64,000 nt of DNA from Chondrocystis sp. NIES-4102 (GCA_002368355.1 AP018281.1:372001-436000); one strand, 5' to 3'. Counted from the stretch's first letter, positions 48,273 to 57,092 are shown. The notes: generated from the letters alone by a model not told the origin. Translations and numbers: made by a program.

Positions 48273-48960
48273 ACTTAATAATTTAACTGCTGGTTATGGG
48301 CAGACTCCCGTATTATTTAATGTTGATATGACTATTAATCAAGGGGATATGGTCTGTCTTTTAGGTAGAAATGGTGTGGGTAAAACTACTCTTTTACGTA
48401 GTATTATTGGCTTGAATAAATTAAGTCAAGGAAGTTTAATTTTTAATGACCAAGATATTACTAAAACTCCCACTTACAAGCGATCGCGTTATGGAATTGC
48501 TTATATTCCCCAAGGTCGCGAAATTATTCCTTATCTTTCAGTTTTAGATAACTTAAAATTAGGATTTTCTGCTACAGGCAAAAGTAGTAAAAGAATCCCT
48601 TTAGAAATATTTGAATTCTTTCCTATGTTGAGGGAACATTTATCAAGACAGGGAGGATTATTAAGTGGTGGACAACAACAACAACTTGCGATCGCTCGTG
48701 GTTTGATGTGCAATCCTAAAGTTATGTTACTCGACGAACCAACAGAAGGCATTCAACCTTCAATCGTCCAAGAAATCGAAGATACTTTAAAAAGAATAAA
48801 TCGGGAAAAAGGTATTACTGTAATTGTTGTTGAACAAAAAATTGATTTTGCCAGACAACTCGCCCAAAAGTTTTTTATTATGGATAAAGGTTCAATTGTA
48901 GCTAAGGGAAATACTGCTGATCTTACTGATGATTTGGTACATCGGTATCTAACTGTTTAA
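48259..48960 (+). CDS. urtE: Urea ABC transporter ATPase UrtE
   Basis: 233 aa, LivF-type ATPase. Walker A GRNGVGKTTLLRSI (about 36-49), signature LSGGQQQQLAIARGL and Walker B VMLLDEPTEGIQPS. Starts inside the end of urtD. Last gene of the operon; the doc gene is convergent 23 bp beyond and no terminator hairpin is obvious. Confidence 0.95.
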   Translation: MPLLELNNLTAGYGQTPVLFNVDMTINQGDMVCLLGRNGVGKTTLLRSIIGLNKLSQGSLIFNDQDITKTPTYKRSRYGIAYIPQGREIIPYLSVLDNLKLGFSATGKSSKRIPLEIFEFFPMLREHLSRQGGLLSGGQQQQLAIARGLMCNPKVMLLDEPTEGIQPSIVQEIEDTLKRINREKGITVIVVEQKIDFARQLAQKFFIMDKGSIVAKGNTADLTDDLVHRYLTV

Positions 48961-48983
48961 TAGTTAATATACGACTTGGAAAA

Positions 48984-49418
48984 TTAAATAACCGCTATAG
49001 TAATTTCCAATTTCAGTTCTTCACTATATTCTTCTTCATAAATCAATGATTCAATAATTTTTGCTAATAATTCTTTACTAATTTTTCCTTCTGCTAGCCA
49101 AACAGCAATATTTTCCATTTCCATTGCAAACTTTTGGACTACATAATCATATCCATTAAGTTCCAAAAAAAAGCACCCTAAAGCTATACTCGAACGTTTA
49201 TTGCCATCAGTAAATGCATGAAACTTATTAATTGCAAACACTAAATGGGTTAGCTTATTCTGAAATTCTGGATAATAAAGGTCATTTTGAATATGTTGCA
49301 GAACGCTTTCTATACGACCAAGATCACTTGCTCCATGAAGACCACCAGAATTATTGATAATCCAATCATGTACTTCAATAGCGTGTTGGATATCAAAATA
49401 TAAAATTCTTATGCCCAT
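48984..49418 (-). CDS. Doc-type (death-on-curing) toxin of the Fic superfamily
   Basis: 144 aa. The motif HAFTDGNKRSS at about 73-83 is the Doc/Fic active site in its Doc form (HxFxxxNKR, lacking the second Arg of AMPylating Fic enzymes), and GGLHGASDLGRIESVL near residue 25-40 is typical of death-on-curing proteins. Phage P1 Doc phosphorylates EF-Tu; the same chemistry is inferred here. The start lies three bases after the stop of the 341-aa gene, so the two are co-transcribed with the putative antitoxin first. Confidence 0.85.
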   Translation of the reverse strand: MGIRILYFDIQHAIEVHDWIINNSGGLHGASDLGRIESVLQHIQNDLYYPEFQNKLTHLVFAINKFHAFTDGNKRSSIALGCFFLELNGYDYVVQKFAMEMENIAVWLAEGKISKELLAKIIESLIYEEEYSEELKLEITIAVI

Positions 49419-49421
49419 AAT

Positions 49422-50447
49422 TTAACGATCCTTTAATCGTTCAAAAACAGCAAGAGTTTCTGGACTAGATAACTGTTCTTCTAGAGAGCGAGTTGTTTCG
49501 CCAAGAAACTTTTCAAAGTCTGCTTCTGGGACAGATTGAACATAAGCCTCTAATTTTTGATGTAAAGCATCTCGAAAACAAAGATCGCGACTAGCCATTT
49601 TAATACGAGCATCTTCAATAATAGGCTTGAGATATGGATTTTTCTCTACATTAGATATAATTTCGTCTAGTTCTTGAGGTGTCAACTTTCTTTCCAATCG
49701 CTCTGACGCAAGTTTCATCTCTTCTGCCAAACCATTTTCTATGCTGGCAATAGCTTTGAGAACCTCAGCATATAAAGTATCACGTAGTCTATCTTTCTTA
49801 GCTAATCTTAAAACTTGTCTGTATTCCTTGGCATTTTCCCGAAAAACTAGCTGATATATTTTATCTGTGTAGATCCCGAATTTAGCTTTACCACCACGCA
49901 TTTCAAGATATTCATTCAAGGCATTTGTAAAAACTTCACGATAACCAAATTCACTGTAAGCAGCAGTAAGATAATTACTATCACGCTGATTAATATATTT
50001 AGTATGACCTCCAGCCCTTTCTGCCATGACATCAATGACAATATCTAGTATGCGAGAGCGCAGAAACTTAGCTTGCTCACTTTCAGTTAACAACATTGCC
50101 ATATTTAACACAGCACGAAAGGTAAAGACACCTAATGCAGGGGTTTTAGATATGTCTCCGTAGTCAATTGCGGAAACATCCGCTAATGCTTTGAATTGTT
50201 TAAGTTTTGAGCCTTTCAACACTTGATAACCATTGCTCCTAAGTTCCTTGCCATGAGTAGTCAAATATTGTTCAATAGTACGCTCTCCAACTTGAAATAA
50301 GGATACCAACTGCTGCTTAGTAAATAAAAAATTATCTTCAAAAAAAATTCCACCAAGATCAAGATGTTCTTCTAATTTTTCCAAAGCATACCGATTATTC
50401 AAAACATTTTGTCTATCGTATTGAGAATTTGTTAAATTTTTAGCCAT
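49422..50447 (-). CDS. Large DNA-binding partner of Doc (RhuM-like N-terminus)
   Basis: 341 aa. The N-terminal region, about 38-85, reads as a RhuM/KilA-type DNA-binding module (LFTKQQLVSLFQVGERTIEQYL, a helix-turn-helix, cited here in parts: FTKQQLVSLF and GERTIEQYL). The middle has SEQAKFLRSRILDIVIDVMA. The C-terminal 150 residues are helical and charged and could wrap the toxin (LSSPETLAVFERLKDR end). It occupies the antitoxin position before doc. It is much longer than the 73-aa Phd antitoxin, so this is a different pairing. Exact family name uncertain. Confidence 0.65.
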   Translation of the reverse strand: MAKNLTNSQYDRQNVLNNRYALEKLEEHLDLGGIFFEDNFLFTKQQLVSLFQVGERTIEQYLTTHGKELRSNGYQVLKGSKLKQFKALADVSAIDYGDISKTPALGVFTFRAVLNMAMLLTESEQAKFLRSRILDIVIDVMAERAGGHTKYINQRDSNYLTAAYSEFGYREVFTNALNEYLEMRGGKAKFGIYTDKIYQLVFRENAKEYRQVLRLAKKDRLRDTLYAEVLKAIASIENGLAEEMKLASERLERKLTPQELDEIISNVEKNPYLKPIIEDARIKMASRDLCFRDALHQKLEAYVQSVPEADFEKFLGETTRSLEEQLSSPETLAVFERLKDR

Positions 50448-50513
50448 AGAAGACAGTTTTTATGAATTTTGCCTACTATTATTAATAAACCAAAAAATCT
50501 TTATTTTTCAATA

Positions 50514-51971
50514 CTAAGATTTTTGATGCTCTTGAAAAGAATTATATTGTTCTTGATTAATTCTACCAGACTCATAGAGGGTATTAGTAATTTCAGAAAT
50601 ACTTAAGACAGAATGAGCGCGATATCCCTTAGCTGCTAATCTTTCCTTAACTCCCCCCTCGTGATCAATAAATACTACAATATCTTCAATTTCCAAACCA
50701 GCCGATTTTAACTTTTCTGCGCCTTCGGTGACGCTTTTGCCACTGATTAAAATATCATCAATCACTACTACTTTTTCACCTGGGTTGAAGTTACCTTCAA
50801 TTAAACGACGAGTGCCGTGGGCTTTAACTTCTTTGCGAGGAAAAATCATCGGACGTTGCAGATTTAAAGCTAAACCTGTGGCGGTGGGTAATGCACCATA
50901 GGGAATACCTGCAATGCGATCAAATTCTAAGGTTTTGACAATATCACCATAAGCATTGAGGACTTGATTGAAAAGTTGAGGATTAGAAATTATCTTACGC
51001 AGATCTATATAGTAGGAAAATGTCGCCCCTGATGCTTGCACATATTCCCCAAATAACAAACACCCAATATCGAATAGTTGTAAAATTAAATCTTGATAGG
51101 GATGTTTATTAAGTAAGCAGACATCTGGTGTCCAGATTTCGCAACTAGAAACCTGACTCATTTTAGCGGTGCGATAGTTATTTAATTGTTGATTTAATTG
51201 TGCAACTTGACTTGCTAAATCATTAGCTGCAAGAAAGTCTTGGGGTACAGGAATTAATAACCCTTCACCACTGCTATTTAAACCAGTATCAATTAAAGAT
51301 CCTAAGTCATAATTACTACTATTCCAGAGACTACGGAGTAAAATTGTTCGCTCTGGCGCGATCGCTCTAATTTTTTCTAATATTTCTACTTCAGTTGTCC
51401 CAACTTCTAAATACAATTGTTCTGGGGTTGCCCAAGTTTGCACTTCTTTAATTAGGTGTAAATAAAAAGGTTGATCGTCAGGATATCCTTGCAATCTATC
51501 TGCTTGAGGATTTAAAGTATGAGTTAGGATAAATACTGCTTTATCAGCATAAACTAAATAAGGAGCAGCATGATCTTGTCCTGCAACGGCAGTTAAAGTT
51601 ACTGCATCTACCTCCCACTTTTTAAAAATAGTTTGCGCAAAAACATTACTAGTATTAATATCACTATGTTTGGCATCTAAGATCACTGGTATTGATGGGG
51701 GAATGGCTGCCAAAACTCGCTCTAATAATTCTATTCCTTCTATCCCTAATGCTTGATAAAAACCCAAGGTGGGTTTATAGGCGCACACTTGAGTTTTAGT
51801 TTCACTAATTACCCACAGTAACCAATTTTCTAAACAATCAATCAAACTAAGTTCAGATTGGGATCTATACTTAGTGGGCATCATTTCAGGGTTAGGATCA
51901 AGCCCGATGAATAATAAACTATTATTAAGTGCGATCGCCTGATTTAATTTATCTGTAAAATTCATTGGCAA
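50514..51971 (-). CDS. pyrFE: Bifunctional OMP decarboxylase / orotate phosphoribosyltransferase
   Basis: 485-aa fusion catalysing the last two steps of UMP synthesis. Residues about 1-270 are the decarboxylase (LFIGLDPNPEMMP, DAKHSDINTSNVFA with the catalytic Lys/Asp set). About 290-485 are the transferase (KEVKAHGTRRLIEG and the PRPP loop VVVIDDILISGKSVTEGAE). The decarboxylase-first order is the common cyanobacterial arrangement. Functions with carB (23412) in the same pathway, but is unlinked. Confidence 0.94.
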   Translation of the reverse strand: MPMNFTDKLNQAIALNNSLLFIGLDPNPEMMPTKYRSQSELSLIDCLENWLLWVISETKTQVCAYKPTLGFYQALGIEGIELLERVLAAIPPSIPVILDAKHSDINTSNVFAQTIFKKWEVDAVTLTAVAGQDHAAPYLVYADKAVFILTHTLNPQADRLQGYPDDQPFYLHLIKEVQTWATPEQLYLEVGTTEVEILEKIRAIAPERTILLRSLWNSSNYDLGSLIDTGLNSSGEGLLIPVPQDFLAANDLASQVAQLNQQLNNYRTAKMSQVSSCEIWTPDVCLLNKHPYQDLILQLFDIGCLLFGEYVQASGATFSYYIDLRKIISNPQLFNQVLNAYGDIVKTLEFDRIAGIPYGALPTATGLALNLQRPMIFPRKEVKAHGTRRLIEGNFNPGEKVVVIDDILISGKSVTEGAEKLKSAGLEIEDIVVFIDHEGGVKERLAAKGYRAHSVLSISEITNTLYESGRINQEQYNSFQEHQKS

Positions 51972-52013
51972 TTAAAATCCCTCTGGGACTAACTATAAGC
52001 CATCATCAAGATC

Positions 52014-52337
52014 TTAGAAAAAGAGCGTCAGCCAAATACAAGGAGGGGAAGTACTGGTATACTCAACTCGATGTTTTTGGTGAGCAGGAATAAATAAGTA
52101 ATCTCCTTCTATAAGCTTAATACGAGAATGATCCTCATAACTGATTTCTCCCGATCCTTGCAGCAAAATTAACCATTCATCTAAATCTTGGTCATACCAT
52201 TCCCCTGGTGGAGTTACTTGTCCTGTGGAAACTATTTTTTCAATTAACATCACTCCATTATTAAACAAAGTCTCAATTAATTCAGTTTGTGGTAATTGTT
52301 CGGGTAAATTATAAATATTACTAAGTTGATTACTCAT
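52014..52337 (-). CDS. Single-domain cupin protein
   Basis: 107 aa covering one conserved cupin barrel: PPGEWYDQDLDEWLILLQG (motif 1 region, with Glu but few His) and GDYLFIPAHQKHRVEYTS (motif 2, with His). A metal site is possible. Located 42 bp upstream of pyrFE on the same strand. Substrate unknown. Confidence 0.75.
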   Translation of the reverse strand: MSNQLSNIYNLPEQLPQTELIETLFNNGVMLIEKIVSTGQVTPPGEWYDQDLDEWLILLQGSGEISYEDHSRIKLIEGDYLFIPAHQKHRVEYTSTSPPCIWLTLFF

Positions 52338-52762
52338 CTTTTACTTCTCCCAGAAAACTAAACTCTTACTTTTATGCAGCTAAACTAAATTTCCAGACTC
52401 TTCTATGTATGATCCTAGAATATTTTTAGGTTGGGTAATAATAAGTAGGAGACAGGAGAGGGGAGACAGGAGTCAGGAGATAGGAGTCAGGAGATAGGAG
52501 ACAGGAGTCAGGAGTCAGGAGTCAGGAGATAGGAGATAAGAGACAGGAGTCAATAAAGATTAACAAGTAACGAGTAACGAGTAACCAGTCAGTATTATTT
52601 AAAAGCTAAAAGCTAATGGTTAAAAGCTAAATAATTGACAACAGAGTATATTCAACGCTGGATAAGATCAAGCTTAAGACAACCCTGCTAATCACCACGC
52701 TATATTTAACTTTGATAACATACAAATGTTAAGTAAATTTAAATTGCAGGTATAACTAGGAT
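52338..52762. repeat. Repeat-filled gap with inverted copies of distant segments
   Basis: GAGTCAG/GAGACAG heptamers (52446-52555), the reverse complement of the TCCTGAC family; the 56-bp block 52548-52603, matching 34408-34463 inverted; an AGCTAAA run (52602-52632); and a segment (52621-52672) matching 29194-29245 inverted. The remaining 90 bp form the leader of the next gene. Confidence 0.85.
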
Positions 52763-53422
52763 ATGGAAACAGTTAACAAGTCGTCTGGGTTTGAAGTAAC
52801 GCAACTGACGGCGATCAATGTAGCTAAATTCATTACAATTCTCTGTCTAATAACATTAGCTTTAATTTATGGCATCAAGGATGAAAGACAAGTTATTTAT
52901 CTTTGCCTACATATTAGCTATTGTTTGTGGTGGTTGTTAGAACAATATCTATTTCCTCTACGTCGTCAACAGCTTTTTACGGAAAAAGTAGGTATTTCAA
53001 CTTTAATTGTTGTTGTTTTATTTGTCGGTGTATTTTATTGTCTACCTGGTTATTTAGCATTTACTAATCCAAATCCTATCAGTTACTTAACTATTGCGAT
53101 CGCTCTACCCCTTTATATATTTGGGAGTCTGATTAATACTGGGGCTGATGTGCAAAAGATGGTGGCTAAAAGTATGGGAAGTGGTTTAGTGCAAGATGGT
53201 ATCTGGCGAGGGGTAAGACATATCAATTATTTAGGCGACTTAATGCGCTATAGCAGCTTTAGCGTTGTTGCTGGTAATTTATGGGCGTTTCTCTTACCTG
53301 GAATCATTATCTTGCTATATCTACAAAGAATTTCTCAAAAAGAAGAAGCCATGAGCAATAAGTATTCGGAATTTGCTGCTTATCAACAAAATAGTAGTCG
53401 TTTGTTACCTTGGATTTGGTAA
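52763..53422 (+). CDS. Membrane protein of the Ste14/ERG4-like (DUF1295-type) group
   Basis: 219 aa with about six hydrophobic helices. The C-terminal signature VRHINYLGDLMRYSS, then KEEAMSNKYSEFAAYQ and LLPWIW, matches the end of sterol C14/C24 reductases and isoprenylcysteine methyltransferases (RxxNYxGD ... EExxxxKYxxxxxYxxxxxxxxPxI). It could be a small-molecule reductase or methyltransferase; the substrate is not evident. Convergent with the lysozyme-like gene (12-bp gap). Confidence 0.7.
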   Translation: METVNKSSGFEVTQLTAINVAKFITILCLITLALIYGIKDERQVIYLCLHISYCLWWLLEQYLFPLRRQQLFTEKVGISTLIVVVLFVGVFYCLPGYLAFTNPNPISYLTIAIALPLYIFGSLINTGADVQKMVAKSMGSGLVQDGIWRGVRHINYLGDLMRYSSFSVVAGNLWAFLLPGIIILLYLQRISQKEEAMSNKYSEFAAYQQNSSRLLPWIW

Positions 53423-53434
53423 GAAATAGCTAAA

Positions 53435-54094
53435 TTAGCCATTCTGTTCTAAAAACAACTGTCTTTCAGCTTGTCTTCTACGAGTTAATCCTGGTAACTG
53501 TAAATAACTACCTCGGATATTAGCTTTATCCCAACGTAAAAATTCATTAGCAGCACCATGATAATCCCCTGCATTTAATTTGCTAACTAACGTACTGTCT
53601 TGAATAAATTTTACGCCCACATTAAAAGCTAAAGAAGCTAACGCGCTCTTCTGGCGATCGCTCAATTTTACTTTGACTGTTTGGTCTAATTCTTGTTGAA
53701 TTTTTAGTAACTGTCTATTTAATTCTGCTTCTGCTTGATCTAAAGTAATGCGATCGCCAATTTCTACGGGTTTGTTGTTTATATTAGCTAAACCATAACC
53801 AATTACAGGTCTACCATCTGTATCAATATAAGCCTGACTCTCAAAACCCTCAAATTCTTTGATTATGTTAATAGCGTGGATCGATACGGGTTTGGGTTGC
53901 GCAGATTTAAGCGGTACAGTTTCTAAATTCTTTAAATTTACCGCTAAACGGTGTTCTAATCTATGTATGTGAATATCTTTAAGTGTATCTGGCTCCTTGT
54001 TAGCAATTTTATTTTCGGCAAGTGAGATAGTTGCAAAGCCCAGAGTGCCAAGACTTGTAATAATAATTGCCCGATTTAAATATTTATTCAACAT
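53435..54094 (-). CDS. Secreted GH24 lysozyme-like protein
   Basis: 219 aa with an N-terminal signal peptide or anchor (residues 1-27, IITSLGTLGFATISLA). The GH24 core starts at about 73: IIKEFEGFESQAYIDTDG contains the catalytic Glu and Asp, and PVIGYG follows. In T4 lysozyme the third catalytic residue is Thr in TIGIG; here the position is Val. Further family segments are LDQAEAELNRQLLKIQQ, ALASLAFNVG and PGLTRRRQAERQLFL. Probably acts on peptidoglycan in the periplasm, if active. Confidence 0.82.
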   Translation of the reverse strand: MLNKYLNRAIIITSLGTLGFATISLAENKIANKEPDTLKDIHIHRLEHRLAVNLKNLETVPLKSAQPKPVSIHAINIIKEFEGFESQAYIDTDGRPVIGYGLANINNKPVEIGDRITLDQAEAELNRQLLKIQQELDQTVKVKLSDRQKSALASLAFNVGVKFIQDSTLVSKLNAGDYHGAANEFLRWDKANIRGSYLQLPGLTRRRQAERQLFLEQNG

Positions 54095-54298
54095 CCACTA
54101 CCAAACCATGTACTTTTTCACCGACAGTTTTAGCCGATTGTCAACAGATGACAACCTAAATTAGGTTTTCTTTAAAAAATCTTCATATAGCTTACGCTAA
54201 CTTTGCTGATTATCCACGTAACAATAGTTTTTCTAATGGATTGTAAAGTTTAAATAAGTATAAGTTACTATTTACTAACATCAGAAAATCAAATAATC

Positions 54299-54694
54299 AT
54301 GACATCAAATTTAAATAATCCAGCTTTCAACTATAATCAAGACACCATCAAACGAGCCAAAAGAGCCTTATCCTGTTCTTGTTTCCGCTTAAAACTATTT
54401 CAGGATATGCGTAATCAAAGTGTTCCTATTCAAAAAATCGCTGGTGAAACGGGGATAAAATCAGGTTATGCTACCCAAGCACTTAGCGAATCAAAAACAG
54501 AAGATAAATTAGTTTGGCTAATTAATGTAGGCTTATTAAGAAGAGAAGTTGACGGACAAGGATTAACCGATAGTTTTCGCCTAACGCCTTTAGGTAGGGA
54601 AATTGTAGCCCAATGGGAACAAGAAAAAAACGAAATTCCCCCAGCTTCTTTAAAAGATAAAGTTTATAATAGGCTCAATCATTGGTTAAAATAG
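54299..54694 (+). CDS. Small winged-helix-like cyanobacterial protein (Npun_F0494-like)
   Basis: 131 aa. The sequence IKRAKRALSCSCFRLKLF at the start and LLRREVDGQGLTDSFRLTPLG near the end (quoted in parts) recall a cyanobacterial family named after Npun_F0494. The central helices and the strand-turn-strand end suggest a winged-helix fold. Same strand as cobQ, 62 bp upstream. Role unknown; the family name is from memory. Confidence 0.6.
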   Translation: MTSNLNNPAFNYNQDTIKRAKRALSCSCFRLKLFQDMRNQSVPIQKIAGETGIKSGYATQALSESKTEDKLVWLINVGLLRREVDGQGLTDSFRLTPLGREIVAQWEQEKNEIPPASLKDKVYNRLNHWLK

Positions 54695-54756
54695 ACGCTT
54701 TAATAGTACTTAGCTGCTGTTATAACAGTGTATATATTCCAGCACAGGAGTAAGTA

Positions 54757-56247
54757 ATGAAAGCTATTATGGTGGTCGGGACAACATCTAATGCAGGCAA
54801 ATCCTTCCTGACTGCTGCATTATGCCGTATTTTAGCAAGACACGGTTGGCGAGTTACCCCCTTTAAAGGACAAAACATGGCACTCAATGCCTATGTAACT
54901 CCCACAGGCGGAGAAATAGGTCATGCACAAGCAGTTCAAGCATGGGCAGCAGGGGTAGCACCTAGGGTAGAAATGAACCCTATTCTACTCAAGCCTCAAG
55001 GAGATATGACCTCGCAAGTAATTATTAAGGGTAAAGCTGTTGGTGTTGTTAAAGCCAGCGAATATTACGAGAAATACTTTGATCTCGGTTGGGAAGTAAT
55101 ACAAGAGTCCTTATACCGTCTATCTTTAGAATTTGATTTAGTGGTATGCGAAGGGGCGGGAAGTCCTGCGGAGATTAACCTCAAGCACCGCGATCTTACC
55201 AATATGCGCGTAGCAAAACATTTAAATGCCCCGACTATCCTAGTTGTGGATATAGAAAGAGGTGGCGCATTTGCTCATGTAGTGGGAACTTTAGAACTAT
55301 TAGACCCCGTAGAGCGATCGCTTGTAAAGGGAGTAGTGATTAATAAATTCCGTGGACAAAAAGAACTTTTAGATTCAGGTATTGAATGGTTGGAAGAGAG
55401 AACTAAAGTACCTGTATTGGGGGTAATTCCCTGGAGTCATCACAAGTTTCCTTCAGAAGATTCTCTGGATTTATTGGCAAGAAACCGTCGCCGTAGCAGT
55501 GAAGATATTAATATTAATGTCATCAGACTCCCCAGAATTGCTAATTTTACCGACTTTGACCCCCTAGAAGCAGAAGCGAGTGTAGCTGTAAATTATATAG
55601 AGATTCAAGATTCTTTAGGACATCCCGATGCAGTAATTATTCCTGGGACTAAAACTACTATTGCTGACTTATTGGCAATGGAAAAAAGCGGTATGGCAGA
55701 ACAAATTAGAAATTATGCTGCTGCTGGGGGGACTGTATTAGGTATTTGCGGAGGTTTCCAGATTTTAGGACAACGAATTATAGACCCTGAAGGACTCGAA
55801 GGTGAAGCAGGGGAATTTAACGCCCTCAATTTATTACCCATTACTACTATTCTTTCTACTAATAAAATTGCTCGTCAACGACAGGTTACTTCCCATTTTC
55901 CCCAAGCAGGTTTACCTGTAGATGGTTATGAAATTCATCAAGGTAGAAGTCGCATTACCCGTCGTTTGAAGGAAGATGAGAATGACTATCAACCGATTTT
56001 TGATGATCCTGGTTTAGGATTAGTAGATAAAAGTCAGTCAATCTGGGGTTGTTATATCCACGGCTTATTTGATAATGGTGCTTGGCGACGCTCTTGGATT
56101 AATCAATTGCGTAAGCAAAGGGGAATGTCTTCTCTGGCTACTGGTATTTCTAATTATCGCGATCAAAGGGAATCTACCCTTAATATTTTGGCGGATATTG
56201 TTGAGAAGAATCTCGATCTTAAAGCTATTTTGTCTAATTATTATTAG
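54757..56247 (+). CDS. cobQ: Cobyric acid synthase
   Basis: Amidates adenosyl-cobyrinic acid a,c-diamide at four side chains using glutamine, in cobalamin (pseudocobalamin) synthesis. 496 aa. The N-terminal ATPase domain has MVVGTTSNAGKSFLTAALC (P-loop) and PFKGQNMALNAYVTPTGGEI. The C-terminal class I amidotransferase has VLGICGGFQILG (Cys nucleophile) and a late YIHGLFDNGAWR (His). A clear AGGAG lies at 54746-54750. No cobalamin riboswitch is visible in the 62-bp leader. Confidence 0.95.
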   Translation: MKAIMVVGTTSNAGKSFLTAALCRILARHGWRVTPFKGQNMALNAYVTPTGGEIGHAQAVQAWAAGVAPRVEMNPILLKPQGDMTSQVIIKGKAVGVVKASEYYEKYFDLGWEVIQESLYRLSLEFDLVVCEGAGSPAEINLKHRDLTNMRVAKHLNAPTILVVDIERGGAFAHVVGTLELLDPVERSLVKGVVINKFRGQKELLDSGIEWLEERTKVPVLGVIPWSHHKFPSEDSLDLLARNRRRSSEDININVIRLPRIANFTDFDPLEAEASVAVNYIEIQDSLGHPDAVIIPGTKTTIADLLAMEKSGMAEQIRNYAAAGGTVLGICGGFQILGQRIIDPEGLEGEAGEFNALNLLPITTILSTNKIARQRQVTSHFPQAGLPVDGYEIHQGRSRITRRLKEDENDYQPIFDDPGLGLVDKSQSIWGCYIHGLFDNGAWRRSWINQLRKQRGMSSLATGISNYRDQRESTLNILADIVEKNLDLKAILSNYY

Positions 56248-56300
56248 CTCTAGTTATGATTAGGTATTTTATTTTGCTTGGAATACCAGTAATTAAAAAG

Positions 56301-57092
56301 TTAAAACAAGTCCTTTAAAGGTGCTGCTATATTGGCGATTTCCTCGACATCTTTAACAACTTTTTTTACTTCTTGAAGATCATTTGTAATTGATGCAACA
56401 TTACTATTATTTGGTTGCGGGGGTGTAGATTCAACTTTTTGTACTTGTGAAGGTGCAACATTACTATTATTTGGTTGCGGGGGTGTAGACTCAACTTGTA
56501 CTTGCTGAGGTGCAACATTACTATTATTTGGTTGTGGGGGTGTAGACTCAACTTTTTGTACTTGCTGAGGTGCAACATTACTATTATTTGGTTGCGGGGG
56601 TGTAGACTCAACTTTTTGTACTTGCTGAGGTGCAACATTACTCTTATTTAGTTGCGGGGTTTCAACTAAAGAAGGCTTGCTTTCCACAGTAGATCTAGCA
56701 GTAACATTACTCGGTTGAGGTAAAGAATTGATAGGTGTAGAACCAGTAGAATTGTGGTTAGTGGGTACTTGTAGATAGATAACCGAGGGAGTTGGGGGTG
56801 TAGAAACTACTTTTTCCTCAGAATTAGTTGATTGTGTAGAATTAATTTGTTGACCTGCACCAAAAGAAATACCAGCAATAACACTTCCTAAACCGAACAG
56901 AGTTATACCGCGTTTGATGTAGGTTTCGCTGGAATTATAGATATTAAGCAAATGATCCAGAATATGGAATGTAGCTTTAACTCGCTCCGTTTTAACTTTC
57001 TTCTTTCTTTCTTGTTCTTCTGCCTCTATTGTTGCTTGTGATATTTCAATATTTTCTATAGGCTGCTGCACAGATTGTTTTTCTACCATCAC
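56301..57092 (-). CDS. Repeat-bearing single-span membrane protein
   Basis: 263 aa. Residues 1-60 are charged and helical (AEEQERKKKVKTERVKA), one hydrophobic segment at about 63-82 (GITLFGLGSVIAGISFGAG) probably spans the membrane, and the rest is Pro/Asn/Gln/Ser-rich. Residues about 150-230 are tandem 20-aa units of the type SNVAPQQVQKVESTPPQPNN. A short helix ends the protein (EVKKVVKDVEEIANIAAPLK). The composition suggests a flexible periplasmic or surface spacer. Not recognised. Convergent with cobQ. Confidence 0.6.
   Translation of the reverse strand: MMVEKQSVQQPIENIEISQATIEAEEQERKKKVKTERVKATFHILDHLLNIYNSSETYIKRGITLFGLGSVIAGISFGAGQQINSTQSTNSEEKVVSTPPTPSVIYLQVPTNHNSTGSTPINSLPQPSNVTARSTVESKPSLVETPQLNKSNVAPQQVQKVESTPPQPNNSNVAPQQVQKVESTPPQPNNSNVAPQQVQVESTPPQPNNSNVAPSQVQKVESTPPQPNNSNVASITNDLQEVKKVVKDVEEIANIAAPLKDLF
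56393..56660. repeat. 60-bp coding tandem repeat
   Basis: The plus-strand phrase GCAACATTACT recurs at 56395, 56455, 56512, 56572 and 56632, spaced 60, 57, 60 and 60 bp. The 57-bp unit lacks one codon (Lys) and so stays in frame. Variation is all in multiples of three, consistent with selection for the reading frame. Confidence 0.92.

Noticed and set aside
48984-49418. Fic AMP-transferase
   Set aside because: The motif ends NKRSS without the Fic GxGxxR extension, so it is the Doc form.
54695-54756. Cobalamin riboswitch before cobQ
   Set aside because: The leader is only 62 bp and has no B12-box-like sequence.
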